Below the pieces are notes generated by a model. It was not told the origin of the DNA, made no database searches, and saw only the letters and a list, made by a program, of their open reading frames with translations. DNA of 64,000 nucleotides from Thioalkalivibrio sp. ALJT (GTDB lineage Bacteria; Pseudomonadota; Gammaproteobacteria; Ectothiorhodospirales; Ectothiorhodospiraceae): contig NZ_KB907121.1 of NCBI RefSeq assembly GCF_000381825.1, positions 82,001-146,000 on the forward strand, given 5' to 3'. Positions 20,725-30,542 of this stretch are shown piece after piece. The translations under genes and the position numbers were made by a program. The stretch's first letter is position 1; every line of letters starts with the position of its first letter.

Positions 20725-20829
20725 GCAGGAAGTCTGCCGGGCCGGGGACGCAGCGGCAGGAGAACGGCCGCTTGTCCTGCTCGCCCCCGGAGCGCTCGCA
20801 ACGAGCGCCCGGACCCGACAGGTACCTGG
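20725..20829 (-). repeat. Dispersed 170-bp repeat, internally deleted copy E
   Basis: Read on the minus strand it starts CCAGGTACCTGTCGGGTC and continues GGGCGCTCGTTGCGAG, matching the left end of the full copies at 29 of 35 bases. It ends CCCGGCAGACTTCCTG after CCGTTCTCCTGCCGC, matching their right end. About 65 internal bases are missing. It lies between the groEL stop and its terminator. Confidence 0.65.
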
Positions 20830-20836
20830 AACGGCT

Positions 20837-22531
<1,695 letters not shown>

Positions 22532-22554
22532 TTAGACGGACGCGGGACGGGGCC

Positions 22555-22845
22555 TCAGCCCTCGATGACGGCCATGATGTCGTCTTCGCGCATCACCAGG
22601 ACGTCTTCACCCTCGACCTTGACCTCGGTGCCGGAATACTTGCCGAACAGGACCTTGTCACCGGCCTTCACGTCCAGCGCGCGGACTTCACCGTTCTCCA
22701 GGATCTTGCCGTTGCCTACCGCAATCACCTCGCCACGGACCGGCTTTTCCGCCGCGGAATCCGGGATCACGATGCCGCCGGGGGTGGTGCGTTCTTCTTC
22801 CATACGCTTCACGATGACTCGATCGTGCAAAGGCCGCAGGTTCAT
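22555..22845 (-). CDS. groS: Co-chaperonin GroES (Hsp10)
   Basis: 96-residue lid of the GroEL chamber. [21 protein letters not shown] (first 21 residues in part) is the classical N-terminus, the mobile loop [15 protein letters not shown] binds GroEL, and [19 protein letters not shown] forms the roof-side barrel. AAGGAG stands ten bases before the ATG at 22845. First gene of groES-groEL. Confidence 0.98.
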   Translation of the reverse strand: MNLRPLHDRVIVKRMEEERTTPGGIVIPDSAAEKPVRGEVIAVGNGKILENGEVRALDVKAGDKVLFGKYSGTEVKVEGEDVLVMREDDIMAVIEG

Positions 22846-22906
22846 GGTGCGAACTCCTTATAAAGTGTCTGCAACAGGAAAGTTGGTGTGTCGGACGGGC
22901 GCCCTG

Positions 22907-22933
22907 TTAGCACCCGCCCCTGACGAGTGCTAA
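22907..22933 (-). promoter_or_regulatory. CIRCE operator (HrcA site)
   Basis: On the minus strand: TTAGCACTC, nine bases, GGGTGCTAA. This is the CIRCE inverted repeat with one mismatch (GAGTGCTAA in the consensus). It lies 62 bases before the groES ATG and overlaps the -10 box, so binding of the HrcA repressor would block transcription. hrcA is not in the window. Confidence 0.9.
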
Positions 22934-22960
22934 TAATAGGGGCACACAAAGGCGAGTCAA
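22933..22960 (-). promoter_or_regulatory. groES-groEL promoter (sigma-70 type)
   Basis: Minus strand TTGACT (22960-22955), 16-base spacer, TATTAT (22938-22933). The -10 box runs into the CIRCE operator, the usual arrangement of HrcA-controlled chaperonin operons. Confidence 0.75.
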
Positions 22961-23032
22961 GAGCATCTAGCGAGAATACGGCCCGTGTTGCGTACGGGCC
23001 ATGGGGTCAAACGGCGCGGGGAGGCGGCGGGA

Positions 23033-23515
23033 TCAGCGCCGGTCGTCGTGATCCAGACGGTCGCCACCAGCACCGTCGCCCTCGTCGTGGCGTCGGAACT
23101 CGCCCTCGATTGGCCCGGCACCACCGGGACCCGCCGCCCCCTGCCCGTGCGTGCGGATCATCCCGCGGCGCAGCACGCCGGCCGCCGCCCATCGGCGCAG
23201 GGGGGGTATCAGCAGCACGAACCCGGCGGCATCGGTAAAGAACCCCGGCAACACCAACAGCAGCGCGGCGGCCATCAGCAGCCAGCCCTCGACCAGCCCG
23301 AGCGCCGGCACCTCGCCGCGCGCCAGGCTTTGCTGCAGGCGCCGCCAGTGATAGAAGCCCTGCAGGCGGAACAGCAACAGACCCACCGCGGCGGACACGA
23401 TCACCAGCGCCACCGTCATCAGCGCACCCACGGCGTCGCCTACCCAGGCGAACCCGAAGATCTCGAGCAGGATCAGGCCAAGGAATACAAAGAGTGGAAA
23501 GAATGGGCTGCGCAT
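23033..23515 (-). CDS. fxsA: FxsA-family membrane protein
   Basis: 160-residue inner-membrane protein. Three to four hydrophobic segments (about residues 5-20, 25-45, 75-95) and the segment FFTDAAGFVLLIPPLRRW are typical of FxsA, whose E. coli member relieves exclusion of phage T7 by F plasmids when overproduced; normal function is unknown. The C-terminus after about residue 120 is polar and rich in Gly and Asp, of low complexity. It is located just upstream of groES on the same strand, a common neighbourhood for fxsA. The start at 23515 gives the family opening MRSPFFPLFVFLGLILLEIF; ribosome site weak. Confidence 0.85.
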   Translation of the reverse strand: MRSPFFPLFVFLGLILLEIFGFAWVGDAVGALMTVALVIVSAAVGLLLFRLQGFYHWRRLQQSLARGEVPALGLVEGWLLMAAALLLVLPGFFTDAAGFVLLIPPLRRWAAAGVLRRGMIRTHGQGAAGPGGAGPIEGEFRRHDEGDGAGGDRLDHDDRR

Positions 23516-23805
23516 GAGGTGTTCCGGGTCTGTTGCCCTGGTATTGGAACACGCGCCCCGGTGGCTGTCGATCACCCCGGGGAAACACTGACTCAACGTT
23601 TCCCCGGCAACGGTGCGGCGGCACCCGCGTTCAGTCCGCAGCCCCCGCAAGACGGATCTTCTGCTGCGCGCGTTCAGGACATGGCGTGATGCCGTATGCG
23701 GCCGCAAGGACACGCCCGGCGCCCCCACACGAACAAGGGAATGAACCCCGCCTGCTGCACGTCAGGAAGGGGTACAGACATCAGCCGATCGCGGAGAACC
23801 CTGGC

Positions 23806-24351
23806 ATGCTGCGAAATCCGACCCCGTTTCTGGCTCTCATGGTACTTGCCCTGCTGCTGCCGGCACTGGCCAGCGCCGGCGTCGAGGACCCGCGCGATCC
23901 GGATCATCACTTCTTTGATCCGACCTTCGGCGAGTTCCCGGAAGAGCTGGAAGAGGCCCGGACCGCAGGCAAAAAGGGCATCCTGATCTTCTTCGAGATG
24001 GCCGATTGCCCGTTCTGTCACCGCATGAAAAACCAGGTGCTCAATCAGCCCGAGGTCCAGGAATACTTCAGCGAACGTTTCCTGGTGTTCGCCGTGGATG
24101 TAGAGGGCGCAATCGAGATCGTCACCTTCGACGGCGAGACCAGAACCCAGAGGGAATGGGCCACCCGCGACTTCCGGGTGCGCGCAACCCCCGTGTTCCA
24201 GTTCTTCGATCTGGACGGCGAACCCATAGCCCGATTTACCGGGGCCACCCGCGATACCCGCGAGTTCCTGCAACTCGGCGAGTTCGTGGCCGAAGGGCAT
24301 TACCAGGACCAGAACTTCACCCGTTTCAAGCGAGAACAGGATAACCGCTGA
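23806..24351 (+). CDS. Secreted thioredoxin-family protein (SoxW-like)
   Basis: 181-residue exported thioredoxin-fold protein. The signal peptide ends at about residue 24 (LLLPALASAG). The active site is C68-P-F-C71 in FFEMADCPFCHRMKNQVL, and the cis-proline region is VRATPVFQFFDLDGEPIARF. SoxW and related thioredoxins of sulfur oxidisers share this layout, though no sox genes are present here. It is divergent from fxsA (290 bases apart). ATG at 23806 has GGAG about eleven bases before it. A mobile-looking repeat starts ten bases after the stop. Confidence 0.8.
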   Translation: MLRNPTPFLALMVLALLLPALASAGVEDPRDPDHHFFDPTFGEFPEELEEARTAGKKGILIFFEMADCPFCHRMKNQVLNQPEVQEYFSERFLVFAVDVEGAIEIVTFDGETRTQREWATRDFRVRATPVFQFFDLDGEPIARFTGATRDTREFLQLGEFVAEGHYQDQNFTRFKREQDNR

Positions 24352-24360
24352 TCGCCCTAA

Positions 24361-24687
24361 GGAGACGCTGATTGAATCGCACGTCCGCGTTGGCGCCCCC
24401 CAGTTTCTGGAGACAAGGCGCGTCGTGCAGCGGATAGTGGTTCTACCCGCCCGTTTCTGATGGATTCGGGGCGCAACGCAGGATCGGGCCATATGTATTC
24501 AGAATCGGGGGGCACCAACCCCACAAGTCATTGAAAGGAGGAGCCAGGCCGCCCGTTGTTGATCAAAAACGGGCGCGCGCACAGCGTTGCGGTTCACCTG
24601 TAGCAGAGTGACTGCACGGCAATCACCGCGCATTAAACGCACGCAAAAGCGACTCGAGCGCGGACGCGCGATTCAATCAGCGTCTCC
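24361..24687. mobile_element. MITE-like element with 29-bp terminal inverted repeats
   Basis: The 29 bases at 24361-24389 and the reverse complement of 24659-24687 are identical except for one position (CGCACGTCC versus CGCGCGTCC); both begin GGAGACGCTGATTGAATCGC. The 327-bp interior has no reading frame that looks like a protein, so this is a non-autonomous element in the MITE size range. It is less GC-rich in places than the flanks (AAAACGGG, ATATGTATTC). No clear target-site duplication is visible. A fragment of the same terminal sequence lies at 18654-18683. Confidence 0.75.
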
Positions 24688-24785
24688 CTGAGCCCCGTTC
24701 AAACACCATGGTGTGGATGACTTGCGTGCAAAACGCAATCGCGGCGAACCTGGCCTTCAAGGCCGACACCCAGGGCATGCAGGGG

Positions 24786-24953
24786 CCAGGAGTCTGTCGA
24801 ATTCGGGAGAGCTCTGCTGCGCGTGCGGGAGAACGGTCACTTTTCCGCGCGCGCTCTACACAATCCCTACCATACGCATCAACAGACCGAAAAAAGGACC
24901 TCGCGATCCTGCCCGACACTCGCGACGATCGCCCAAACCCGACAGGCTCCTGG
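24786..24953 (-). repeat. Dispersed 170-bp repeat, full copy C
   Basis: Read on the minus strand: left end CCAGGAGCCTGTCGGGT, then GGGCGATCGTCGCGAG; middle with TTTTTTCGGTC and GCGGAAAAGTGACC; right end GAATTCGACAGACTCCTGG. The two ends form an imperfect inverted repeat of about 15 bases. Best-preserved copy of the family; lies between the MITE-like element and the TolC-family gene. Confidence 0.75.
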
Positions 24954-25070
24954 CAGCCTGCTGACAGCAAAACCGAGCATGGGAACGGCGTTGCGGTGCC
25001 CAGGCAGTAGCAACGCGGCGGCAAGCGTGTACAGTACCCCGTGTTCCAGAACGACAAGGATCGACGCACG

Positions 25071-26438
25071 ATGTTGCCGAGACCCCCACACCGGGCCCGG
25101 CTGCGCCGGAACCCGGCCCGCTGCCTGCTGCTCGCGAGCCTGCTTTTCGGTATCCCGGCCGCACCCATGGCCGCACAGGCTGGCGCCGGCGAGCTTGGCC
25201 CCCTGCCCAACCCGATGCGGGTTGGCGATGCCCTGGAACGCGTCGACGTCCTGCACCCGCGCGTACGCCAGGCCCGCGCGCAACGCGAGCACGCCCGCGC
25301 CGAACTGAAGGCCACGCGTGCCGAACGCGATGTTGATCTCAGCGCCCGCCTCGAGGCCCGCTGGATCGAGCCCAACGACCGGATCGAGAACCGCAGCCGG
25401 AACGACTCCCGCGCCTCCATCGTCGCGCGCAAGCTGCTGAGCGATTTCGGCCAGTCACATGCGCGCGAGTCCGCCAGCGCGCAGCGTCTGGAAGCTGCGC
25501 GCATGGAGGAGGAACTGGCATACGCCCGCCACCGCATCCATGTGCTGGAACGCTTCTTCGACGTATTGCTGGCGGATCTGGCCTTCGCCCGCGACACCGA
25601 GGCGATGGCGGCCGCCTTCGTCTCGAAAGAACGCGCGGAAGAACGCAACCAGCGCGGCCAGGTGTCCGATATCGAGGTCTTTCGACTGGAATCCGAGTAC
25701 CAGGCCCTGCGTGTACAGCGCACCCGCGCGCTGCAGGATCAGCAACGCGCACGCGCCGCCCTGGCCGAGGCCCTGAACCGCCCGGATCGCCGGGTGCGTA
25801 CGGTCCTGGCTCCCGTGCTTCCGCTGGACCTGCCCGCACTCCCGGATCTGGACCCGCTGCTGGCCGAGCTCGACGACACCAGTCCACGACTGCTCGCCAA
25901 GCGTCACCATGTAGAGGCGGCGACCCGCGAGCTGGCCGCCTCGCGCGCCCAGCGCCATCCCCGCCTGTATGCCGAAGCCGAGTCCGGCTGGTGGCAACGC
26001 GACCTGGGCGGCGGTGACCGCAACCCCTTTGCTGCAGGCCTGGTCCTGGAAATCCCGTTATACGAAGGCCGCCGCCACGACAGCCGCGTGGGAGAGGCCG
26101 TCGCTGCCCGGCACCACGCCGAGGCCCGGCGTGGCGAGGCACGTATCGAGGCCCGCAACCGCCTGCGTGAACTCCATGACGAGATCCGCGCCCTCAAGGT
26201 ACAGCGCGATGAAGCCGCCTGGCTCATGGACTACCGCGAGCTGTATATCGACCGAGCGCGCTACCTGTACGACATCGAGGACCAGGCGGACCTGGGCGAT
26301 GCGATGGTGCAGCAAAGCGCGGCGGCACATTTCAACGCCAGCACCGAATTTCAACTGGCCCTGGCCTACGAGCGCCTGGCCCTGCTGACCGGCCGCGACG
26401 AGCTGAGCCCGTTTCGCGCCACTGACGAGAACGCTTGA
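25071..26438 (+). CDS. TolC-family outer-membrane efflux protein
   Basis: 455-residue outer-membrane channel of the TolC type. After a signal peptide (ends near PAAPMAAQAG) the sequence is almost wholly alpha-helical with two internally similar halves, long charged coiled coils (ARAQREHARAELKATRAERD; AEARRGEARIEARNRLRELH) and short beta segments such as LYAEAESGWWQRDLGGG and NPFAAGLVLEIPLYEGRRHD, the pattern of TolC trimer barrels. ATG 25071 has AAGGA upstream and gives a normal leader. An HlyD-like adaptor gene follows after 38 bases. No inner-membrane pump is adjacent, and mobile-looking repeats stand upstream. Confidence 0.85.
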   Translation: MLPRPPHRARLRRNPARCLLLASLLFGIPAAPMAAQAGAGELGPLPNPMRVGDALERVDVLHPRVRQARAQREHARAELKATRAERDVDLSARLEARWIEPNDRIENRSRNDSRASIVARKLLSDFGQSHARESASAQRLEAARMEEELAYARHRIHVLERFFDVLLADLAFARDTEAMAAAFVSKERAEERNQRGQVSDIEVFRLESEYQALRVQRTRALQDQQRARAALAEALNRPDRRVRTVLAPVLPLDLPALPDLDPLLAELDDTSPRLLAKRHHVEAATRELAASRAQRHPRLYAEAESGWWQRDLGGGDRNPFAAGLVLEIPLYEGRRHDSRVGEAVAARHHAEARRGEARIEARNRLRELHDEIRALKVQRDEAAWLMDYRELYIDRARYLYDIEDQADLGDAMVQQSAAAHFNASTEFQLALAYERLALLTGRDELSPFRATDENA

Positions 26439-26476
26439 GCCGCCGGCCTGCCGGCGACCGGACGGGAGACCTGACC

Positions 26477-27274
26477 ATGCCCCGCGTCTTCAAAACCACT
26501 TCCCTGCTGACCACCGCCGGCCTCACGGCCCTGCTCGCGCTGGCGGCGCCGCCCGTGCTCGCTGCAGATGGCTTCGACGCGCACCTCGACTGGGGCGAGC
26601 GCTACCGCATTACCGCCCCGGTCGCGGGCCGGATCGAGGCGGTCAAGGTGCAACCCGGCGAGCGAGTCGCAGCGGAGGCCGTGCTGTTTCGGCTGGACAC
26701 CCGCCGCACCGAGGCCGATCTGCGCGCGGCAGGGGCTGCCATCGAACGCCTGCAGATGGAACTTGCCGAGGCCGAACGCGAGCGCGACAAGGCCGAAGAC
26801 CTCTATGACCAGACCCTGATCGCCGCGCGCGAACTCGAACTCGCACGCATCGAGTACGCCACGGTCGCCGCGCGTCTGGCCGAGGCCCGCGCCCGGCGCG
26901 ACCGCGTGCGCGCGGATCTCGAAGACGCCGTCATCCGCGCTCCCGCCGCCGGCCGCGTGGTACGCATCGACGCCAACGCCGGGCAGTTCGTCAACCCGGC
27001 GCTGATGCCGCCGGTCCTGGCCATCCTCGGCACCCGCGACCCGATGCAGGCTCGCGCTCGGGTCGCGGCCGCGACCGCCGCCAGCCTGGAACCGGGCGAT
27101 GCCGTCACGGTCGTAGTCGCGGAACAACGCCTGCCCGGACGCATTGCCCGTGTGGGCTGGGAACCAACCGGCGACGAGCCCGAACGCGGCTACCCGGTGA
27201 CGGTGGAATTCTCCCCCGGCGATACCACACCCTTGCGACCTGGCCAGCATGCACGTATCGAACGGAACCCCTGA
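26477..27274 (+). CDS. HlyD/MFP-family periplasmic adaptor
   Basis: 265-residue adaptor linking an inner-membrane transporter to the TolC-type channel. Signal peptide (ends near APPVLAADG), first lipoyl half YRITAPVAGRIEAVKVQPGERVAAEAVLFRLD, a coiled-coil hairpin of about 75 residues (EADLRAAGAAIERLQMELAE...), second lipoyl half DAVIRAPAAGRVVRIDANAGQFV (abbreviated), then a beta-barrel domain. It is exported by its leader rather than anchored by a transmembrane helix. GGGAG lies nine bases before ATG 26477; an in-frame TTG at 26435 overlaps the TolC stop but has no ribosome site. The pump it serves is not in the window. Confidence 0.82.
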   Translation: MPRVFKTTSLLTTAGLTALLALAAPPVLAADGFDAHLDWGERYRITAPVAGRIEAVKVQPGERVAAEAVLFRLDTRRTEADLRAAGAAIERLQMELAEAERERDKAEDLYDQTLIAARELELARIEYATVAARLAEARARRDRVRADLEDAVIRAPAAGRVVRIDANAGQFVNPALMPPVLAILGTRDPMQARARVAAATAASLEPGDAVTVVVAEQRLPGRIARVGWEPTGDEPERGYPVTVEFSPGDTTPLRPGQHARIERNP

Positions 27275-27277
27275 CAC

Positions 27278-27619
27278 ATGAGTGCCAACATCCCGGAAAG
27301 CAACGCCCGCGCCTGGCTGGTCATCACCACCCTGGATGACTCCGAGGCAGCAGACACCCTGGCCGGAGCCCTGGTCGAACGGGGGCTGGCCGCCTGCGTG
27401 CACCTCCTGCCAGCCGGACGCTCGGTTTACATGTGGAAAGGGAATATCGAGTTCGACACCGAAGTCACACTCTTGATCAAGACCTCCCCGGCACGGCTGG
27501 ACGAACTCCAGACCTGGCTGGCGGACCAACACCCCTACGAGACGCCCGAGCTTATCGCTTTACCGATCGAGCGCGGGTTGCCCGATTACCTGGACTGGAT
27601 TACTCAATGCACCTCCTGA
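27278..27619 (+). CDS. cutA: CutA divalent-ion tolerance protein
   Basis: 113-residue trimeric ferredoxin-like protein. AWLVITTLDDSEAADTLAGALVERGLAACVHLLPAGRS and the later MWKGNIEFDTEVTLLIKT and HPYETPELIALPIERGLPDYLDWI are the CutA pattern (quoted in parts). E. coli cutA mutants are copper-sensitive, but the biochemical role is unsettled. It starts three bases after the adaptor stop and its 3-prime end overlaps the dsbD start by 13 bases; cutA-dsbD is a frequent gammaproteobacterial pair, so coupled translation is likely. Confidence 0.95.
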   Translation: MSANIPESNARAWLVITTLDDSEAADTLAGALVERGLAACVHLLPAGRSVYMWKGNIEFDTEVTLLIKTSPARLDELQTWLADQHPYETPELIALPIERGLPDYLDWITQCTS

Positions 27620-29937
27620 ACCCGCGCACCTGGCTGGCGAGTCTGCTCCTCGCCCTGACGCTGCTGCCCGCCCTGGCCCAGGCCCTGTTCGAAGACGACC
27701 TGCTGGACCCGGACGACGCCTTCGCCCTCAGCGCGGAGGCGATCGACGCCGACACCATCCGCCTGACCTGGGACATCGCGGACGAGTACTACATGTACCG
27801 CGAGCAGTTCGAGTTCACGCCGGAGGGCGACGGACTCGAACTGGGCGAGGCCCGGATCCCGGACGGCGAGATCAAGGAAGACGAGTTCTTCGGCCGGGTT
27901 GAGACCTATCGTGGCCAGGTGCAGGTCGAACTGCCGATCGTGGCGGCCGAGAGCACCTCGATCGAGCTGACTGCACGCTCGCAGGGCTGCGCGGACCTCG
28001 GCGTGTGCTACCCGCCGCATTTCCAGACCGTCACCATCGAGCTGCCCGGCCTGCCGGGCGGGAACGGCGAGGCCGCCGCAGACGAAGAACCCCGCGACGA
28101 GCCCGCGGAGGAACGCAGCGCGCTGGGCGACCTCGGCGAACTGTCCGGTGATCTGGGCGCCGCCGATGACCTGCTGGAACCGGAACAGGCCTTTGCCGCC
28201 TCGCTGGAGGCCATCAGCCAGAACGCGGTCATTCTGCGGTTCGACATTGCCGAGGATTACTACCTCTACCGCGACCAGCTCGACGTCCGCGTGGCCGAGG
28301 GCGACGGCATCGAACTGGGGCCGGTCAACCCGCCGACCGGCGAGCTACAGGAAGACGAGTTCTTCGGCGAGACCCAGGTCTACCGGGGTCAGGTCGAAAT
28401 CCTGATTCCAGTCCTGCGCGACGCCGACGACGTCGCGGACATCATCCTGGCGATCGACTACCAGGGCTGCTGGGATGGCGGCGTGTGCTACCCACCGTTG
28501 ACCCAGGAGGTGTCGGTCACCTTCGCCTCCGACCTGGCCGCCGAGGCCGACCGCGATGCCCTGCCGGAGACCGGCGACGCGCCGCGCGAGGACGACGAGG
28601 CCGCCGCGCCCGTCACCCAGCAGGACCGCATCGCGGCCCAGCTGGCCGACGGCCAGATCTGGCTGGTGGCGCTGGCGTTCTTCGGCTTCGGGCTGCTGCT
28701 GACGTTCACCCCCTGCGTGTTCCCGATGATCCCGATCCTGTCGAACATCATCATCGGGCAGAAGAACCTGACCACGCGCAAGGCGTTCCTGATCTCGCTG
28801 GTATTCGTGCTGGCGATGGCGGTGACCTACACCATCGCCGGGGTATTCGCGGGGCTGGCCGGGGCCAACCTGCAGGCGGCATTCCAGAACCCCTGGATCA
28901 TCGGCACCTTCGTCGCCATCTTCATCGCCCTGGCCATGTCGATGTTCGGCTTCTACGAACTGCAGATGCCGGCCGGCATCCAGAGCAAGCTGTCGCAGAT
29001 CAGCAACAAGCAGGAAGGTGGGACCTACGTAGGCGCCGGGGTCATGGGCTTCCTCTCCGCCCTGATCGTCGGCCCCTGCGTGACCGCGCCGCTGATCGGC
29101 GCATTGCTCTACATCAGCCACACCGGCGACGCGGTGCTGGGCGGTATCGCCCTGTTCTCCCTGAGCATGGGCATGGGCGCCCCGCTGCTGGCGATCGGCA
29201 CCTCGGCCGGCCGCCTGCTGCCGAAGGCCGGCCCGTGGATGGACACCATCAAGGCGGCCTTCGGGGTCGGCCTGCTGGCCATCGGCATCTGGCTGCTGGA
29301 GCGCGTCATCCCGGGCGAGGTGGCGATGTTCCTGTGGGCCATTCTGCTGATCGTGACGGCAGTGTACATGGGGGCACTGCGCACCCTGCCGGAGGGCATC
29401 TCCGGCTGGTACACCCTGTGGAAGGGTCTGGGCGTAGTGCTGCTGATCTACGGCGTGCTGCTGATGCTGGGCGCGGCCACCGGCGGCAAGGACATCTTCC
29501 GCCCGCTGGCTACGCTCAATCAGCCCGCGGTGACCGCCACCGGCGAACAGGCCGGGCCGACGGAGATGCAGTTCACCTACATCGACAGTCTCGAAGACCT
29601 CGAACGCGAGCTGGAGCAGGCGCAGGGCAACAACCAGCCCGTGTTCCTGGACTTCTACGCCGACTGGTGCGTGGACTGCGTGCGCCTGGACCGCACCACC
29701 TTCCAGGACCCGCGCGTCATCAACGCGACGGCGGACGTGCACCTGCTCAAGGCCGATGTCACCGACAACACCTCGGAGCACCGCAACCTGATGCGCGAGT
29801 TCAATCTGTTCGGCCCCCCGGCCATGATCTTCTGGGACACGGATGGCAATGAACTGCGCAACTACCGCAACGTCGGCTACCTGAATGCCGACCGATTCCT
29901 GGCGCATGCAGAAGGCGCCATCGGGGTGACACCATGA
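27607..29937 (+). CDS. dsbD: Thiol:disulfide interchange protein DsbD with duplicated N-terminal domain
   Basis: 776 residues, about 200 longer than E. coli DsbD. It passes electrons from cytoplasmic thioredoxin across the inner membrane to periplasmic reductases. After the leader there are two tandem nDsbD domains (about 27-148 and 187-310), each with YYxYR, DEFFG..YRGQV and a C-x5-C redox pair: C128/C134 in GCADLGVCYPP and C288/C294 in GCWDGGVCYPP. The eight-helix membrane domain has C370 (TPCVFP) and C491 (GPCVTAP). The C-terminal thioredoxin domain has C688-V-D-C691. The ATG at 27607 overlaps cutA; the stop overlaps tlpA by four bases. Confidence 0.95.
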   Translation: MHLLNPRTWLASLLLALTLLPALAQALFEDDLLDPDDAFALSAEAIDADTIRLTWDIADEYYMYREQFEFTPEGDGLELGEARIPDGEIKEDEFFGRVETYRGQVQVELPIVAAESTSIELTARSQGCADLGVCYPPHFQTVTIELPGLPGGNGEAAADEEPRDEPAEERSALGDLGELSGDLGAADDLLEPEQAFAASLEAISQNAVILRFDIAEDYYLYRDQLDVRVAEGDGIELGPVNPPTGELQEDEFFGETQVYRGQVEILIPVLRDADDVADIILAIDYQGCWDGGVCYPPLTQEVSVTFASDLAAEADRDALPETGDAPREDDEAAAPVTQQDRIAAQLADGQIWLVALAFFGFGLLLTFTPCVFPMIPILSNIIIGQKNLTTRKAFLISLVFVLAMAVTYTIAGVFAGLAGANLQAAFQNPWIIGTFVAIFIALAMSMFGFYELQMPAGIQSKLSQISNKQEGGTYVGAGVMGFLSALIVGPCVTAPLIGALLYISHTGDAVLGGIALFSLSMGMGAPLLAIGTSAGRLLPKAGPWMDTIKAAFGVGLLAIGIWLLERVIPGEVAMFLWAILLIVTAVYMGALRTLPEGISGWYTLWKGLGVVLLIYGVLLMLGAATGGKDIFRPLATLNQPAVTATGEQAGPTEMQFTYIDSLEDLERELEQAQGNNQPVFLDFYADWCVDCVRLDRTTFQDPRVINATADVHLLKADVTDNTSEHRNLMREFNLFGPPAMIFWDTDGNELRNYRNVGYLNADRFLAHAEGAIGVTP

Positions 29938-30503
29938 AGCACCGCACGCGCACCCTCACGACAGTGGCAATGGCCAGCGGCGCGGCCTTCCTGCTGGCCG
30001 CCTGCGGCGACTCGGGACCGGACGCGGGCGCGGATAGCGCCCCCGGTAATGCAATCCCGGGTGTCGCAGCCGAAGAGTCCTCGGCGGGCAACCAGCGCAT
30101 CGACTTCACCCTGCCGGACCTCGCAGGGGACGAACGCCAGCTCAGCGAATGGGACGGCGACCTGATCGTGCTGAACTTCTGGGCCACATGGTGCCCACCC
30201 TGCAAGAAGGAAATGCCTCTGTTCCAGGACACCTTCGAGGCCCACCGCGACGACGGCTTCAATATCGTTGCCGTGGCCGTGGACGAACACACCGCCACCC
30301 AGCACTTCGTGGACGACTTCGGCCTCGAATTCCCGATCCTGATCGGGCAGGATGAGGCCGTCGCCGTCGGTCGCAAATACGGCAACCGTATCGGCGCTCT
30401 GCCCTACACCGTCCTGATCGACCGCGACGGCACCATCCTCGACACCCATCGCGGCGAGGTGGAACCAGAAGACCTCGAAGGCTGGCTGGAGACGTACCTG
30501 TAG
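29934..30503 (+). CDS. TlpA-type thioredoxin lipoprotein
   Basis: 189-residue thioredoxin-fold reductase. The leader ends in the lipobox LLAAC with C24 lipidated, so it is membrane-tethered in the periplasm. The active site is C87-P-P-C90 in NFWATWCPPCKKEMPLFQ, and RIGALPYTVLIDRDG carries the cis-proline. Such proteins reduce cytochrome c thiols or other periplasmic disulfides. Its start overlaps the dsbD stop (ATGA), making DsbD the obvious electron donor. A flexible Ala/Gly/Ser linker (about 25-52) separates lipid anchor and domain. Confidence 0.88.
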   Translation: MKHRTRTLTTVAMASGAAFLLAACGDSGPDAGADSAPGNAIPGVAAEESSAGNQRIDFTLPDLAGDERQLSEWDGDLIVLNFWATWCPPCKKEMPLFQDTFEAHRDDGFNIVAVAVDEHTATQHFVDDFGLEFPILIGQDEAVAVGRKYGNRIGALPYTVLIDRDGTILDTHRGEVEPEDLEGWLETYL

Positions 30504-30542
30504 CGTCTCCCTTGCTCCGCAAGGCTGGTAAGCTTGGCGGCC

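Noticed and set aside
24361-24953. CRISPR array
   Set aside because: The repeats here are inverted ends of two different elements, not regularly spaced direct repeats; no cas genes are present in the window.
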